Below, piece by piece: positions 1 to 9,484 of a stretch of 64,000 bases of DNA. The notes beneath the pieces were generated by a model. It did no database searches. It was not told where the DNA came from and worked only from the letters and a program-made list of their open reading frames with translations. The DNA is from Orbaceae bacterium lpD01 (GTDB lineage Bacteria > Pseudomonadota > Gammaproteobacteria > Enterobacterales > Orbaceae). The translations under genes were made by a program, and so were the position numbers. The DNA lies in NCBI GenBank assembly GCA_036251705.1, contig CP133959.1, positions 1,551,195 through 1,615,194 of the forward strand. Direction: 5' to 3'. Position 1 is the stretch's first letter. Each line of letters starts with the position of its first letter.

Positions 1-2
1 AG

Positions 3-149
3 TATGGTAGTGGTATTATTTCGTCTTTACTGCTAGCTTGGTTATCCAGTGATTCACCATGGACGATGATTATTATCATGACGATATTTATTATATTAAG
101 TGCTTCGATGATGTTGTTACCTTTTAATAAAACGATATCATTGAGTTAA
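3..149 (+). CDS. MFS drug-efflux-type transporter, C-terminal end (partial)
   Basis: The reading frame open from the window edge ends at the TAA at 147-149 and encodes about 48 residues. It contains a Gly/Ser/Leu-rich helix (GSGIISSLLLAWLS), a short loop, then a second hydrophobic helix rich in Ile and Met. This matches the last two membrane segments of 12-TM major facilitator efflux pumps of the Bcr/CflA/DHA1 type, where a 'G-x-x-S-S-L-L' helix is typical. Most of the gene lies upstream of the window, so substrate and intactness cannot be judged. Confidence 0.6.
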   Translation, partial: YGSGIISSLLLAWLSSDSPWTMIIIMTIFIILSASMMLLPFNKTISLS

Positions 150-183
150 CTTATTCCAAATATCATTTTTAGGCAAATATAAG

Positions 184-310
184 CTGTAACAGTCAACAAA
201 AATTGGAGACGTTCTTAGGCAGTTTTTAGTAAATTGTATTCAAATTCTGCTGGTGGAATAAATCCCAGTTTATAATGTCTTCTTTTTTGATTATAAATCG
301 TACGCTGTCA
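184..310 (-). mobile_element. IS3-family transposase 3' remnant
   Basis: On the minus strand, positions 307 to 215 encode the C-terminal tail of an IS3-family OrfB (DDE integrase-type) transposase: Q-R-T-I-Y-N-Q-K-R-R-H-Y-K-L-G, then F-I-P-P-A-E-F-E. This corresponds to the family motif 'YNxxRxHxxLGxxxPxEFE'. A stop is in frame just upstream at 308-310, so only about 30 codons survive. The sequence TGTAACAGTC from 184 may be the old IS end, as IS3-family ends start with TG. The catalytic DDE part is absent, so it cannot transpose. Confidence 0.65.
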
Positions 311-381
311 AATATTGTTGAAAAATACACCTATGTAAATAATTATTTTAAACCATATAAAAAATAAAAAAGGAAGTCCTA

Positions 382-1641
382 ATGCCTGATACCCAAAGAA
401 TGATTTCAGATATTATTTTATTTATATGTGAAGCAAAAACGAAGAAAGAAAGGCTATTTCTTTATGATGAATTTTCACCGTTGATAAAAAACTATAAATT
501 CGTTTTTGCATCGGAGGACGGTGGTATTCCTGGATATGCATTCAACAAAACATTTACTGCTGGAGGCGCAATTCGCAGTATTTTTAAGACAAAAAATATT
601 TGGGTTTTAGATCCAGAGACACGAGAAGAAATGAAAACAGGTAGTTCAAGTTATAAAGCTGACTACTCTATTGCATTCGATACCCAAGCCTTAAGCTATC
701 TTGTTCCTTATCTTTCAAATAAAAAAGGTGCCTCTATACCACTAGATTTTAAAGAAGTTTTCGAGTTTATTGCTTACAATGAAGTTAATATTGATCCGTT
801 ACCTTATTACTATGAAAATCAAAAAAACTTAGAAGACGGAATCAAAGTAGATAAAATCTACGATAATTTAAAAGCATACGCAGTCCTAAAAACACTAGAT
901 ATAGACTGGCTAAAAAACCGAGGGGAAATACGCTCTACGTTACAAGAAGCAGAATTATTAAAGGACGCACAAGAGCAAATGTCTTGGCTCTACATGAACT
1001 TAAACACTAGAGCCAAAGATGATCTTAGTTTATTACATCTACAACTATATTGTTTGCTTTTAAAAATGTCTCTTTTACAGCTTAAGTACCCATCATCAGA
1101 AGCATCAATATATGATAAAAAAATGATGGAGTTTATGGATTTTTGCCATTTAGAACTAGCATTTATTCCTCAAAGAGAAACAGTAATTGCACACACCTAT
1201 TTTAAACAAGGCCAAAAACTTCGATTTTTTAAAAAAATTCAAAAAAATAAGTCAAACTTGAAATCTATATTAAATAATATGGCTTGGGATTTATTTCATA
1301 TTCGACTTCTTGAAAAGCGATTAATGATAAAACCAATTGATAGTGAACGTTATTTTTTTTCAGCACTATTAACTTTCGATAAAGATTTAATTGAAATAAT
1401 GGATTTATGCCCCGCCACATCGTGTGTTTTTAATATTAATGACAATATTCTTCTTCCATTTTTTAAACCGACGTTACAACAACTAGTACAAGCCGAAGAA
1501 GATAGTAATTTCTCAATAAACAACTATTTCAATCATGAAGCAATACTGTCAAGGGAAACGAGAATGGGGAACACTATTAACAACATTAATAATATAGTTG
1601 AGCAACTCGAATTGGAGATTATATCTGTTAGTGGAAAATAA
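382..1641 (+). CDS. Uncharacterised accessory protein with PIN-like nuclease hallmarks
   Basis: Encodes 419 residues; RBS AGGAAG lies at 370-375 before an ATG. No family is recognised with confidence. A beta strand ending in Asp (Y-S-I-A-F-D100-T-Q-A-L-S-Y-L) looks like the first strand and catalytic Asp of PIN-domain nucleases. A late segment, N-M-A-W-D303-L-F-H-I-R, followed about 27 residues later by L-L-T-F-D333-K-D335, resembles the distal PIN acidic residues ('T-x-D-x-D/F'). The middle (about 160-300) is helical and Leu/Lys-rich. No signal peptide or membrane segment is seen. It stands alone in AT-rich DNA between an IS scrap and the first attachment-like repeat, suggesting mobile cargo, perhaps defence or toxin. 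The PIN reading is inference. Confidence 0.5.
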   Translation: MPDTQRMISDIILFICEAKTKKERLFLYDEFSPLIKNYKFVFASEDGGIPGYAFNKTFTAGGAIRSIFKTKNIWVLDPETREEMKTGSSSYKADYSIAFDTQALSYLVPYLSNKKGASIPLDFKEVFEFIAYNEVNIDPLPYYYENQKNLEDGIKVDKIYDNLKAYAVLKTLDIDWLKNRGEIRSTLQEAELLKDAQEQMSWLYMNLNTRAKDDLSLLHLQLYCLLLKMSLLQLKYPSSEASIYDKKMMEFMDFCHLELAFIPQRETVIAHTYFKQGQKLRFFKKIQKNKSNLKSILNNMAWDLFHIRLLEKRLMIKPIDSERYFFSALLTFDKDLIEIMDLCPATSCVFNINDNILLPFFKPTLQQLVQAEEDSNFSINNYFNHEAILSRETRMGNTINNINNIVEQLELEIISVSGK

Positions 1642-1765
1642 TAATTAAACCACATGTTAGGACTCGTTTACATCAGCTAACTAACCTATAAAAGCTATGC
1701 GTCACAAGAGAAAAAGATAAACATCTTGTATTTTAATCTATATTTGTTATCATTTTACAGCGTTG

Positions 1766-2050
1766 TTTATTTAGTACATTTTTTAGTACATGTATTTTTA
1801 CAACGCAATAAATATACATTATTTACAGCAGGTTATCATTAAAATTTGAGTCTTGTTTACCGCTCCAATTTTACTATAAAACTTATATTTTCAATAATAT
1901 TCAATAAGTTATCCAATGAATTTGAGTCTATAAAGGTCACTCAATATTTCACTTTATTCTTGCTTAACATACTGTTTTAATTTATTTTATTTATCTTTAT
2001 TCTTTACTTTTTCTGTTACAGCCTTGTTTATTTAGTACATCGATTGTTTT
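1766..2050. repeat. Attachment-like repeat block A
   Basis: Contains paired AGTACA boxes (1773-1778, 1785-1790), a 27-bp stretch at 1820-1846 identical to 17291-17317, and the 14-bp core CCGCTCCAATTTTA at 1860-1873. A right half at 2011-2050 carries TTACAGCC and TTTAGTACATCGATTGTTTT, closely matching 6585-6638 in block B. Paired arm-type sites around a short core are how attachment sites of P4-type tyrosine integrases are organised. The rest of 1642-2351 is AT-rich and shows no gene. Confidence 0.65.
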
Positions 2051-2351
2051 GATTTTGCTGGAATTTACTAAATTTTCATTACCACTATTAGTAATAGGAA
2101 GTGGAAAAAATATCTAGAGATACTTTTAGAATTTCTGACAGGGTTACTAGAGGTGTTTGCAGATGGGTATACTAAAAACAGTATTCGACTGTAATAGGTA
2201 AAGACAAAAATGAATACTATCAAATTTAAATTCGCGTTAAAAGTTAATTTGACAGTACGGCTAAAACCTTTATAGTTTTAGCTGAGTTCCGATTTGAAAA
2301 ACAGGACACTATAACATATCTAAAATTTACAACTACAAAATACTATTTAAA

Positions 2352-3450
2352 TTAATTAGATAATCCTTTTATTTTCAGCCATCCAGCCAAATACTTTGCA
2401 ACTTCACCATTGTTTAAATCTTGCATCATAAAGTGAGTATTGCCTTTAATACCGACTTCAGGCAGATGGACTACTTGCACATCACCGCCATGTTTGTTGA
2501 CAACCTCTGCCCACTTTTTTGCTAACGCTAAGCGAATCCGCCATTGATCTTCGCCTTGAATTTTAGACGGTTTATCAGCAATATTGTCACCAAAATAGAT
2601 AATAATTGGCATTTTAGTCAGTTTATCAAAATCGGCTTTTTTCACACTATCAGGCGTGATATTACCATAAGCACTTTCAACAATGGGGGGGACTTCGCCC
2701 TCAGGAAATGGAAAGTTACCTGGTTCAATAGCAACAATGCCTTTCACTTTTTCGGGTGTTTTTATCCCCGTCAACCAACCTGGGCTACCACCTTGAGAAT
2801 GGGTAATTAGTATCCCATTGCCAATGCGATCAAATAGTGCTTCTAGGCTGTCAGAGATGACACCTGCATCAAACATGTTATTTGACGGAAAAACTGGTCT
2901 AAACTCGCTTCATCTTGAGGAAAGGCAACACCTTTGAAAAAATTCGGGTATTCCCCCATCCGGAATTGTGCAAACCAAAATTGATCGTCAGGTATCGCAG
3001 GAATTGAATCGTCAATCGTTGAACGACCAGACCAACCACGACGAGGTTGATCAACTAAATAGACAGCATAATTTTTACGTAAAAAGGGTTATTCCAACTT
3101 TCACGTCCATCTGGCGTTGTCTGCCAAGTACGCATCGACTGCCCTGCGCCATGTAAAAAAACTAACGGTAACGACTTAGCATTGCTCGGAATTTGATAGG
3201 AAACGGTGGTATGATCGCCGTGCAAGGTTTGCCCACCATTAGTCATATTGGCTTTATACACATCCATAAAATCATTGCTAGTTTTACTTTGCGTAATTTC
3301 AGGACGTGAATTGTAGTTGCCTTCACTGGTTTTAACTACTCCACCAATAGCGAAGCTACCTTGTTGCTCAATCGTTAATGGATTTTGAGGTGCAGCATAA
3401 GCGGTAGAAATCGCTAAACTCAGTGCAGTGAACATCGCGAGTTTTTTCAC
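2352..3450 (-). pseudogene. Exported alpha/beta hydrolase, frameshifted
   Basis: The 5' part (3450-3055) encodes a signal peptide (M-K-K-L-A-M-F-T-A-L ... A-Y-A) and the oxyanion region L-V-F-L-H-G-A-G-Q-S. The frame then breaks near 3070-3060, continues in another frame through D-Q-P-R-R-G-W-S-G-R, and breaks again near 2880. The 3' part (2876-2352) carries the nucleophile elbow T-H-S-Q-G-G and a C-terminal His region (G-N-T-H-F-M). Joined, the parts give one secreted esterase/lipase-like alpha/beta hydrolase of about 360 residues. Two frame breaks argue for a true pseudogene. It lies downstream of an aldo/keto reductase on the same strand. Confidence 0.8.
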
Positions 3451-3515
3451 TATATTATCCTTGGTTATATATCATTTATGGTATTGATATAACGGTTTAA
3501 TTTAAGGTTAAAACA

Positions 3516-4400
<885 letters not shown>

Positions 4401-4504
4401 CTATTATAAAACAATTGATAATGATGATAATCTAGGTAAAAAGACATGGGCTTGTGAAATTTATTCATCAATAATCGTGATTTGAAATGTTTATATTTAT
4501 TAAG

Positions 4505-5916
4505 TTATTTCATCGTTTTTTGCCAAAAATCCACCGCGTTATCAATCCAACCTTCAGCTGCAGTATCTGTTCCCAATCTAAAACCATGTTCAACATTTTG
4601 ATATCGATGAAATTCAGTTTTTACATTTTGTTGCTGTAATCGTTGAATTCGACGAGCCATAACATTTGGTGAAGCAATATTGTCACTCTCTCCAATCGCT
4701 GCAAAAGTTGGTGTTTCATTGTTACTAATATCAGAGTACCCCGTATAGAGCATAATAACGGCCTGAGGTTTTGGTATATTAGAATCATACACACCAAAAC
4801 GCTGTACGCCATAAGAACAAATATAAGCTGCCATTCTTGTGCTAGCAGAAGCACCCCATATCGAATAATGATTCATATCGAGTTTTAATTTTTGTTGATG
4901 ATTAAATAGATAACCAATCGCATGAGCTAAATCTTCAGTAGCCGGTTGGTCACTGACACCACCGCGATATTTAACGACAACGGAGTTATATCCTTTTTCG
5001 ATAATTTTTTGCGCTAATGGAAAAGCTTCATGTAAAGATCCGACATACTGAAAACCACCCCCTGCTACAATTACAGCGGTTGGCATATTAGTTTGACCTC
5101 GTAAAAAAACAGCCCCGTGTGAGGAACATTACCACCATAATAATCATAAAAAACAGGTTCGTTACTGAGAATCATGGTGTTTAGTGGCTTCAACATATCA
5201 TCGATATTAAAATTATGATGATATGGCATTAATTCACTGATACGTGATAAAGGCAATGTGCGATCATATTTCATACCATCCCATGGTAATATTTTATCGG
5301 CAAACAAACGTAGCTTTGGGTGTTCAAGCAGATCTCCGAGCGTACTTTTTGCTGTTAAGAGAACGACTGTGTTTGCTGTATAGGAATTAGATTTGCTTGG
5401 CATTGCTTGTAACCATGTTTGAATGTTGAGTTTTACTTGTTGTAACGTTTTACCTTGCATAACAAAAAGATTGCCTTCTCTTTCATTACTGCCTTTGATG
5501 GATAAACCTTGATACATCGTTGCACCTGATGCTAACTTTTCTATTTCATCAAATCCAGAACCTACGCCATAACCAGCATTGGTGTTGAGTGGCATAATAA
5601 TTTTGCCATTTAAATTATGAGTTGAGAGAAACGTTTTTATCGGTGGAGGCAATCGCATAGCCCAAGTAGGAAAGACAATAAAAATTTGCTGGTAATCTTT
5701 TGGGTAAGGTTGCTGAGTTTTAATCTCGACTAAATCTCCACCTACAGTTTGAGCAATAAATTCAACTAATACTTTATTGTTGTGTGTTTGTGATAAATAA
5801 ATAACAAGAGGCTTACTGCTATTTTGAGCATGAATCTGAACGTTGATTCCGCTCAGTAACAGTGTCACTATTACACTTTTTAAAAATTGACATAGAGAGT
5901 GTGATTGTTGATTCAT
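4505..5916 (-). pseudogene. Flavodoxin-like / alpha-beta hydrolase fusion, frameshifted
   Basis: The upstream frame (5916-5071) has a signal peptide ending near Q-I-H-A, a flavodoxin-like domain (V-I-Y-L-S-Q-T-H-N-N-K, then F-I-V-F-P-T-W-A) and the start of an alpha/beta hydrolase (L-P-W-D-G-M-K-Y-D). At a run of seven A (5103-5109, T on the coding strand) the frame shifts. Adding one base restores G-L-F-F-L-R-G-Q into the second frame, which holds V-I-V-A-G-G-G-F, the serine elbow W-G-A-S-A-S and the His motif E-H-G-F. The product would be about 470 residues: an exported flavodoxin fused to an esterase/dienelactone-hydrolase-type domain. A single homopolymer lesion may be slippage, sequencing error or recent decay. 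Confidence 0.75.
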
Positions 5917-5932
5917 TACTCACCTTCCACTT

Positions 5933-6211
5933 CTATTGTCGAACGGCATCCAAATCGAATAATACACGATCTGGTTCTTGTTCAATAGGCAAATTATTTG
6001 GATCATTTATGCCATCAAAATTATTCTGTTTTTTGTCAGATAATGTACTTAAAAATAAGGCATCAAAATCCTGTGTCCGTTTGCCTTTGGTCGAAAATAG
6101 CGAGACGGTGCGATTCATCGCATTAGCGGTTTGCAAACTTCTAACCAAGGTTTCAGCAATTTGTTGACGGGATATGCCACCATCTTGCGAAGTAAAGATA
6201 TCAAGTTAATT
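5933..6211 (-). pseudogene. NAD(P)-binding oxidoreductase C-terminal remnant
   Basis: Translation on the minus strand gives D-G-G-I-S-R-Q-Q-I-A-E-T-L-V-R-S-L and then a polar tail ending D-L-D-A-V-R-Q. The 'ISRxxxAxxLVxxL' stretch is the C-terminal helix found in NmrA/YwnB-like NAD(P)H-binding SDR proteins. The Rossmann N-terminus is missing and the preceding sequence runs into repeat block B, so the gene was probably truncated when a mobile element inserted. It sits 16 bases upstream of the flavodoxin-hydrolase gene, perhaps as a former operon partner. Confidence 0.55.
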
Positions 6212-6358
6212 TACATTTTGAAAAAGTCATGACTTATGGACAATTTATTGAACTTACATATACAACTAAGAGAACCGTTCGCTCTACACTTTCCTCTCTC
6301 TAGCTCAGAGTTATACTTACCACTATATCACTATTAAAATAGGTATCTAGTAAGAAGT

Positions 6359-6640
6359 GGTACATTAATAGGTACATTCTTGCTGTAGTGTGTTTTTTAA
6401 CTCATGAGATTTCATAGGGTTAGCGCTAAATACTAGAGAACGCTTTCCGCTCCAATTTTACTTTTAAAGTGATATTTTCTTTAATATTCAATACGCTAGA
6501 TCGTAAATTTGAATCTGGGAAATTTCTTCACGCTTTTCTTTATATTTTTATTCATTTTATTTCTATTTCTGTCTATTTTTCCTATTACAGCCCTCTCTAT
6601 TTAGTACATTCTGAATATGGGTAGTACATCGATTGTTTGG
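6359..6640. repeat. Attachment-like repeat block B
   Basis: Holds GGTACATT boxes at 6359-6366 and 6371-6378, the core CCGCTCCAATTTTA at 6447-6460, then an AT-rich stretch parallel to block A, and the right half with TTACAGCC, AGTACATT (6603-6610) and AGTACATCGATTGTTT (6623-6638). Spacing between core and right half is similar to block A. It lies directly upstream of a broken P4-type integrase, as expected for the integrase-proximal end of an integrative element. Confidence 0.65.
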
Positions 6641-6726
6641 ACGTGAATACCTTTGTGCCCTTGCTTCTTCCCCTGTGTGTGACTATAGTGGTGTTTTGTT
6701 GGGTGTGCTGAGTGCGTTGGTAAATA

Positions 6727-7290
6727 TTGATTGCATTGAAGAATTTAGAGGTGAGTTTTGCTAAACCTGCCTATAAGCCTTATTCGATGACAGATGGTCA
6801 GGGTTTGTCGTTGTATGCGGCTTGTAATGGTAGGAAGAGTTGGCATTTTCGGTTTTCTTGGCAAGGCAGACAATGCCGGATTTCGTTAGGGGTGTTTCCC
6901 TCGGTAAGTCTGAGTGAGGCGAGAATTTTGTGTCAACAGGCTCATGCGTTGCTTGGTAAAGGGATTGGTCCGCGCGCTTTTCGACGGCAATTGCGCTTCT
7001 CTGCTTCGGGTTGTCTGCTTTTTCGTGCGTTTGCACGGTCTTGGTTGGCGTTTAAGTTGCAGCGGTTAGATATGGTGGCTTCTCGTGAGTTTAAGCATGG
7101 GGGTGTGGCACGACGGTTATTCAGATCGAGCGAGCCTTTGAGCAGGATATTTTGCCGTTGTTGGATGACAAGCCGATGGTGAATATTACGCGGGCGGATG
7201 ATGCAGGAATGGGCTGATTTGCTTGAACAGTGGGGAAAAGAAGGACGATTTAATTTGGATTACTCATAGTATTTGGGTCTTGTTAGATGA
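6727..7290 (+). pseudogene. P4-type tyrosine integrase, truncated and frameshifted
   Basis: Codons from 6727 encode the DUF4102 arm-binding domain of P4-type integrases: A-K-P-A-Y-K-P-Y-S-M-T-D-G-Q-G-L, then S-W-H-F-R-F-S-W-Q-G-R and S-L-G-V-F-P-S-V-S-L-S-E-A-R. Further on, F-R-A-F-A-R-S-W-L-A-F-K and, after a frame shift near 7110, I-E-R-A-F-E-Q-D-I-L-P-L-L belong to the core-binding domain. Frame breaks and stops follow (around 7215 and 7267), and the catalytic R-H-R-Y domain is absent. Base composition is visibly richer in G and T and uses TTG and GCG codons unlike its neighbours, which points to foreign origin. It cannot recombine by itself. Confidence 0.85.
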
Positions 7291-8014
7291 ATTATACGGC
7301 AAAATATAATCGATTTCCAAGCTTTGATAATTTAGATGTAAAAAATCTATGAATTAATGTGTTAAATCATTCCTTTTAATAAGAAATAATAGTTTGGATG
7401 ATTATTAAGCATAACCAAAAATCATGTAACGTAATGAAGTATTAGCAGTTAGTCTGCAGGAGAAGTTCTATCTTTCCAGTAATTAAATAGCTAAGGTATT
7501 CATTTTTAATATTCTGCTTTAAATAAATTACCCAATAAAATTTTTATATTATCTAGAATATTAGCTATATAAATTAATAAAAAATTTAAGTATTAACTAT
7601 ATCCTCTATTAAAGAAATATTTATTAGTTATTTAGTTAATATCACAGAAAATAGAAGCAATTATCAATATACTATGTCAAATGAAAATCGTTTTATTTTA
7701 TCCTTATGATAAGTAATTATGCGATTTTATGATTATTAAATGGTTCACATCTTTAATAAGAAATACTGCGAATATTATGTTTAAAAAACGTCGTTATAAA
7801 ATTGAAGCCGAAAAATAAAAAAAAGACTAAAATGATTTGAAGAAAATACTATTTTAAAAAATTTGATAAATATAAAGAGGAGCTCTTAAAAAGCAATAAA
7901 ATTATATGACTCGTTTTGGTAGTGAATTTATTTTCTACTTAGATAAAGTAACTATTTATTAAAGAACAAAAAGTAGTTAACTTATCTCTAAACCAATACA
8001 TGTAACAACATAGG
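7291..8014. other. AT-rich stretch without a recognisable gene
   Basis: Very AT-rich sequence between the integrase remnant and the KTSC gene. Only short open frames without recognisable similarity are visible. It may contain the promoter of the KTSC-sbcD-sbcC operon, but no site stands out clearly. Confidence 0.5.
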
Positions 8015-8242
8015 GTGAATTTTAGGGAAAAATATAAAAATTTAGGCGGTAAATCAGGTGTCGCAGCATTTGAGATTGGTTCTGATTATATCAAAGTAAG
8101 ATTTACCTCTGGAAGTGTGTACACGTATTCAAATCAGTCAGCTGGAACTGCACACATTGCTAGAATGAAACAATTAGCTCAATCAGGTCATGGATTAAAT
8201 AGTTATATTCAAACTCATGTTAGGAATAATTACGTACGATAA
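8015..8242 (+). CDS. KTSC-domain small protein
   Basis: A 75-residue protein, apparently starting at GTG (8015). It shows the KTSC pattern: S-G-V-A-A-F-E-I-G, I-K-V-R-F-T-S-G-S-V-Y-T-Y and a C-terminal S-G-H-G-L-N-S-Y-I motif, where the family name residues are partly varied. KTSC proteins are small, often linked to phage or plasmid genes or to RNA/DNA metabolism enzymes; their biochemical role is not established. The stop codon abuts the sbcD ATG exactly, so the two are likely translationally coupled. A stop lies shortly upstream in frame, leaving GTG as the only good start. Confidence 0.7.
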   Translation: MNFREKYKNLGGKSGVAAFEIGSDYIKVRFTSGSVYTYSNQSAGTAHIARMKQLAQSGHGLNSYIQTHVRNNYVR

Positions 8243-9472
8243 ATGAAATTACTTCACACCTCAGATTGGCACTTAGGTCGATCATTATATAACCGCAAAC
8301 GCTATGATGAGTTTGCGGCTTTTCTCGATTGGCTTGTTGAAACAATTATTCAACAAGAGATTGATGTATTACTTATTGCTGGGGATATTTTTGATACTAG
8401 CACACCAAGTAATAGAGCTCAGTCACTTTATTATCGTTTTTTAAATAAAGCCTCAAAAACTTGTTGTCGCCATATCGTTATTACTGGCGGTAATCATGAT
8501 TCGCCCTCTTTTTTAAATGCACCTAAAGTTTTATTAGAGGCTTTGAATATTTATGTGGTGGGTGCTATAACCGATAATTTAGAAGATGAAGTGATTACGT
8601 TAATTGATACAAATAGCAATCCAGAGGCGATTATTTGTGCCGTTCCTTATCTTCGCGATAAGGATGTTCGTACTGTTGAGGCTGGCGAATCAGGAGCCGA
8701 TAAAAATCTGAAATTAATTTCTGGGATTCATGATCATTATCAGAAAGTTAGCATTATTGCGCAGAAAAAACAAAAAGAAATAGGTAAAGATGTACCAATT
8801 ATTGCTATGGGTCACTTATTTGCCACTGGTGGAAAAACAACCGATAATGATGGCGTAAGAGAACTCTATGTTGGGTCATTAGCTCAAGTCGGTGAAGATG
8901 CCTTTCCTGAGAGCTTTGATTATGTTGCTCTCGGACATCTACATATTCCTCAACGAGTTGGAAAATCAGACCGAATTCGTTATTCTGGTTCACCGATTGC
9001 AATGGGGTACGGTGAAGCAAATCAGACTAAGCAGGTTATTAACATTACTTTTCAGGGAAAAGTATCTCAAATCCAAGAAATCACAATCCCTTGTTTTCAA
9101 TCCTTAGCTCGGATTTCAGGAAATTTTGAAGATATTCTCACTAAAATAGCTGAATTAAAACTCAATAATAGCAATGCTTGGCTCGAGATTGATTATACCG
9201 GTACTGAAATAGCGCCTAATTTACAAGAGGCGCTTAATGAAGCAATTTCAAGTTCCCAATTAGAGATATTGAGAGTAAGGAATCGTCGTCAGGTAGAACG
9301 GATATTACGACAGGCAACTGAAGATGAGCAATTGGAACAACTAAATGAATCTGAAGTCTTTGAACGTTGCTTAGATGCCAATGATATTCCTGAGGCAGAG
9401 AGAGAAGAATTACAATTTATCTATAATGAAATTATTCGAACTATGCAGGAAGATGATATTCGTGCTGAATAA
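8243..9472 (+). CDS. sbcD: SbcD, nuclease subunit of the SbcCD complex
   Basis: A 409-residue Mre11-family Mn-dependent phosphoesterase, close to the 400 residues of E. coli SbcD. The five metal-binding motifs are visible: H-T-S-D8-W-H10-L, A-G-D48-I-F-D, G-G-N84-H85-D86-S, M-G-H-L-F-A and L-G-H-L-H. With SbcC it opens DNA hairpins and trims protein-blocked or broken DNA ends. The ATG follows the KTSC stop without a gap and sbcC starts 12 bases later, so the three genes form an operon. Placement within an attachment-bounded island next to Gabija is unusual, although sbcCD is otherwise a chromosomal housekeeping pair. Confidence 0.96.
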   Translation: MKLLHTSDWHLGRSLYNRKRYDEFAAFLDWLVETIIQQEIDVLLIAGDIFDTSTPSNRAQSLYYRFLNKASKTCCRHIVITGGNHDSPSFLNAPKVLLEALNIYVVGAITDNLEDEVITLIDTNSNPEAIICAVPYLRDKDVRTVEAGESGADKNLKLISGIHDHYQKVSIIAQKKQKEIGKDVPIIAMGHLFATGGKTTDNDGVRELYVGSLAQVGEDAFPESFDYVALGHLHIPQRVGKSDRIRYSGSPIAMGYGEANQTKQVINITFQGKVSQIQEITIPCFQSLARISGNFEDILTKIAELKLNNSNAWLEIDYTGTEIAPNLQEALNEAISSSQLEILRVRNRRQVERILRQATEDEQLEQLNESEVFERCLDANDIPEAEREELQFIYNEIIRTMQEDDIRAE

Positions 9473-9484
9473 AAAGGATCCGTT

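Noticed and set aside
1642-2351. CRISPR array suggested by repeated AGTACA words
   Set aside because: The repeats are short, unevenly spaced and few; they fit integrase arm sites rather than repeat-spacer units.
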